Source of the DNA: Luteipulveratus halotolerans
Lineage (GTDB): Bacteria; Actinomycetota; Actinomycetes; Actinomycetales; Dermatophilaceae
DNA length: 64,000 nucleotides
Reading direction: 5' to 3'
NCBI RefSeq assembly: GCF_001247745.1
Contig: NZ_LAIR01000002.1
Coordinates: 992,001-1,056,000, forward strand
A program made the position numbers and the translations under genes. Within the stretch, counting starts at the first letter, position 1. Every line of letters begins with the position of its first letter. This document shows, piece after piece, positions 61,891-64,000 of this stretch. Below the pieces are notes generated by a model, which did not search any database, had not been told where the DNA came from, and was given only the letters and a program-made list of their open reading frames with translations.

Positions 61891-63246
61891 TCACAGCGGT
61901 CGGCCCGGGTTGAGGATGCCGACCGGGTCGAACATCGCCTTGATCGCTCGCTGTCGAGCCAGCTCTGCCTCCCCGAGCTCGCGCGGCAGCCACTGACGCT
62001 TGAGCGCCCCGACCCCGTGCTCGCCGGTGATGGTGCCGCCCATGCCGAGGGCCAGGTCGACCAGCGACTCGAACGCCTCCTCGGCCCGCTCGCGGCTGCC
62101 GGGCACGTCCTCGGCGTAGAACACCGTCGGGTGCAGGTTGCCGTCGCCCCCGTGACCCGACATCACGATGTCGACGCCCGAGCGTGCTGACAGCTCCTCG
62201 GCGCGGGCGATGAGCTCGCCCAGGCGGCCGACCGGCACGCAGACGTCCTCGATGAAGTGCGGCCCCTTCAGCTCGAACGACGGTGCGAGCGCCCGCCTCC
62301 CGGCCATCAGGGCGTCGGCCTCCTGCGGGTCGTCGGCGACCGCGACCTCGACGGCGCCCGCCGCGGTGAGCAGGTCGGCGTACCGCTGGACGTCCTCGGC
62401 CGTGTGCCCCGGTCGGTCGGACTGCACGAGCAGCGCCGCCTGGGCGTCGGCCGGGAAGCCGAAGTCCTCGACCTGCTGGATCAGCTGGAGCGAGGCGTGG
62501 TCCAGGACCTCGATGAGGTTGGGGCTGTGCCGGTCGGCACGCAGTGCGACCAGGCCACGGGTCACCTGCTCCAACGACCCGAACGTCGCCAGTGCCGTCA
62601 GCGGTGCGTCGGCCGCAGGGACGAGCTTCAGGACGGCCTCGGTGACGACACCGAGCTGGCCTTCGGAGCCGACGAACAGGCCGGTCAGGTCCAGGCCCGC
62701 CACCCCCTTCGCCGTACGCCGACCGGTGCGGATCGCCTCCCCGCCGGCGAGCACGACCTCCAGGCCGCGGACGTAGTCGGCGGTCACGCCGTACTTGACG
62801 CAGCACAGACCACCGGCGTTGGTGGCGACGTTGCCGCCGATCGTGCACATGGGGGAGGAGGCCGGGTCCGGCGGGTAGAACAACCCTTCGGCGGCGACGG
62901 CCTGCTTCAGGGCGGCTGTGTTGACGCCCGGGCCGACGACGGCGTACCGCTCGTCGACCTCGATCCGGGTGCTGCGCAGCGCCTCGACGTTGAGCACGAT
63001 GCCGCCCTCGAGCGCGGTCGCCGCACCGCACAAGGAGGTACGTGCCCCCTGCGGGACGACGGGGATCCGGTGCGCCTGCGCGTGCTCGAGCACGGCGACC
63101 ACGTCGTCACGGTCACGAGCGCGGACGACGAGGAAGTCATCGGGGGCTGTGGAGCCGTGGCTGTAGTCGGTGGCGTAGGCGAGCGCGACGTCGCGGTCGG
63201 CGACCACGCGACCGGGCTCGAGGTCGGGGGCAGTGATCTGGCTCAC
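61891..63246 (-). CDS. FAD-linked oxidase (GlcD/D-lactate dehydrogenase type)
   Basis: A 451-aa flavoprotein of the VAO/PCMH family. The FAD-binding domain has VVPQGARTSLCGAATALEGG and DPASSPMCTIGGNVATNAGG, and the C-terminal cap domain contains SGHGGDGNLHPTVF and ends GTITGEHGVGALKRQWL and FDPVGILNPGRPL. It probably oxidises a 2-hydroxy acid such as D-lactate or glycolate. GTG 63246 is the start that fits the family. It converges with the GAD-like gene with 6 bp between stops. Confidence 0.9.
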   Translation of the reverse strand: MSQITAPDLEPGRVVADRDVALAYATDYSHGSTAPDDFLVVRARDRDDVVAVLEHAQAHRIPVVPQGARTSLCGAATALEGGIVLNVEALRSTRIEVDERYAVVGPGVNTAALKQAVAAEGLFYPPDPASSPMCTIGGNVATNAGGLCCVKYGVTADYVRGLEVVLAGGEAIRTGRRTAKGVAGLDLTGLFVGSEGQLGVVTEAVLKLVPAADAPLTALATFGSLEQVTRGLVALRADRHSPNLIEVLDHASLQLIQQVEDFGFPADAQAALLVQSDRPGHTAEDVQRYADLLTAAGAVEVAVADDPQEADALMAGRRALAPSFELKGPHFIEDVCVPVGRLGELIARAEELSARSGVDIVMSGHGGDGNLHPTVFYAEDVPGSRERAEEAFESLVDLALGMGGTITGEHGVGALKRQWLPRELGEAELARQRAIKAMFDPVGILNPGRPL

Positions 63247-63406
63247 CGACCCATCGTGCCTGGTGCCGCCGTGCCGTCGGAGCAGGCCTGTGCCGCGGAG
63301 CCGCTCCAGACGGCCGCGCACGATCCGCCGCACGTGACTGGATCGGTCCGGTGGTCGTCGCGATGCGGCCTGGTCGGACGCGCGTCGTACGACCAGGCTG
63401 ACTGCC

Positions 63407-63985
63407 ATGACCACAGCACTCGTCGTCATCGACGTCCAGAAGTCCTTCGAGCAGCGCCCGGTCTGGGCCGCGACCTCCAACCCCGACATCGTCCAGGACG
63501 TACGCCGTCTGGTCGACGCCGCGCGCGCCGCCGGCGACCTCGTGGTGTGGGTGATGCACATCGAGCCCGGCACGGGCGGCGTGTTCGACCCCGATCTCGG
63601 CCATGTCGTGCTCATGGACGGGCTGGAGCCGCAGGAGGGTGAGCCCACCGTGCGCAAGACGTCGCACAACGCCTTCACGACCACGAATCTGCAGCAGATC
63701 CTCACCGGTCACGGCGTGACCACGGTCCGGCTGTGCGGGATCCAGACCGAGCGCTGCTGCGAGACGACGGCCCGGGTCGCCTCCGACCTCGGCTACGCGG
63801 TCGACTTCGTCGTCGATGCGACGGCGACGTTCCCGATCGAGCACCGCGACGCCGAGGCCGGCCGTCCGCTGGAGCAGGTGCTGGCCGATCCGCGCACGAT
63901 GCCGGTCGAGCAGGTCGTGGAGCGCACCGAGTACGCCCTGGCGGGCCGGTTCGCGACGATCCGCACGGTGGCTGAGCTTGTGTAG
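63407..63985 (+). CDS. Isochorismatase-family cysteine hydrolase
   Basis: A 192-aa protein with the catalytic triad in family context: ALVVIDVQKSFEQRP (Asp near residue 8), TVRKTSHNAF (Lys) and GIQTERCCETTARVASDLGY (Cys). The substrate cannot be deduced; relatives include nicotinamidases and ureidoacrylate hydrolases. It is divergent from the FAD oxidase across 160 bp in which I see no further feature. Confidence 0.9.
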   Translation: MTTALVVIDVQKSFEQRPVWAATSNPDIVQDVRRLVDAARAAGDLVVWVMHIEPGTGGVFDPDLGHVVLMDGLEPQEGEPTVRKTSHNAFTTTNLQQILTGHGVTTVRLCGIQTERCCETTARVASDLGYAVDFVVDATATFPIEHRDAEAGRPLEQVLADPRTMPVEQVVERTEYALAGRFATIRTVAELV

Positions 63986-64000
63986 CGTGACCGGATCATG

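Noticed and set aside
63998..64000. ATG at the last three bases of the window as a new gene start
   Set aside because: No coding sequence follows within the window, so nothing can be supported.

Overview
This window reads as chromosome from a high-GC actinobacterium. GTG starts are frequent, coding is dense with many 4-bp ATGA/GTGA overlaps, and the gene content (PrsW-type protease, MocR regulator, truncated globin of the GlbO type, ClpP1/ClpP2/ClpX with trigger factor, EfeUOB, MT0933-like antitoxin) fits Actinomycetota, probably Micrococcales. I cannot place it to genus from sequence alone.

Layout. 1-3.8 kb: DUF3618 tail, GroES-like protein, threonine-to-glycine pathway (tdh-kbl, tdh frameshifted), tRNA-Lys, secreted Thr/Pro-rich protein. 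3.9-8.2 kb: YihY/BrkB membrane protein, tRNA-His, oligoribonuclease, PrsW-like protease, a decayed tRNA and tRNA-Arg. 8.2-16.1 kb: efeUOB iron uptake with an iron-box-like site, a pair of overlapping dynamin/Era-like GTPases, an S66 peptidase. 16.2-25 kb: ssb, ettA, GNAT and MocR, two thioesterases, a VOC protein, GH13 alpha-glucosidase with a perfect 28-bp palindrome upstream. 25-33.7 kb: globin, MscS, malQ, pepN, rpiB, an RsbU/SpoIIE phosphatase, an antitoxin-like protein, tRNA-Gly.

33.84-44.78 kb is an accessory element of about 10.9 kb. It splits a tRNA-Pro(UGG) gene in its T loop: the first 62 nt lie at the left edge and the last 12 nt at the right edge, and joining them gives a perfect 74-nt tRNA. 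The element carries a complete second tRNA-Pro(UGG) just inside its left end, which presumably replaces the lost host gene. Its right half is a Tn554-type recombination module (TnpA, TnpB, TnpC) on the minus strand. Its left half is cargo on the plus strand: a hypothetical protein overlapping a DEDDh exonuclease-BRCT-zinc protein, then a Pycsar-like anti-phage operon (pyrimidine-cyclase-like protein, a ubiquitin-E2-like protein, a PycTM-like membrane effector) and a DUF2188 protein. The element is decaying: an ISL3-family IS sits in the cyclase gene, an IS3-family IS sits in tnpA, and tnpB has a frame break. All three insertions can be undone on paper to restore intact reading frames.

44.9-53 kb: trigger factor, clpP1-clpP2 and clpX, then an alkane-oxidation operon (AlkB-rubredoxin fusion, P450-type 3Fe-4S ferredoxin, FAD reductase, TetR regulator). 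53.1-54.2 kb: an IS481-family element inserted exactly in a CTAG that held the stop codons of two convergent genes. 54.2-58.3 kb: a minus-strand MoxR/DUF58/DUF4129 operon. 58.4-64 kb: valS, a GAD-like protein, an FAD-linked oxidase and an isochorismatase-family hydrolase.

Five genes (tdh, tnpB, alkB, the FAD reductase, the DUF58 gene) each need one base added or removed, in or beside a short G/C run, to read through. This pattern suggests sequencing error at least as strongly as real mutation, so pseudogene calls for those genes are provisional.
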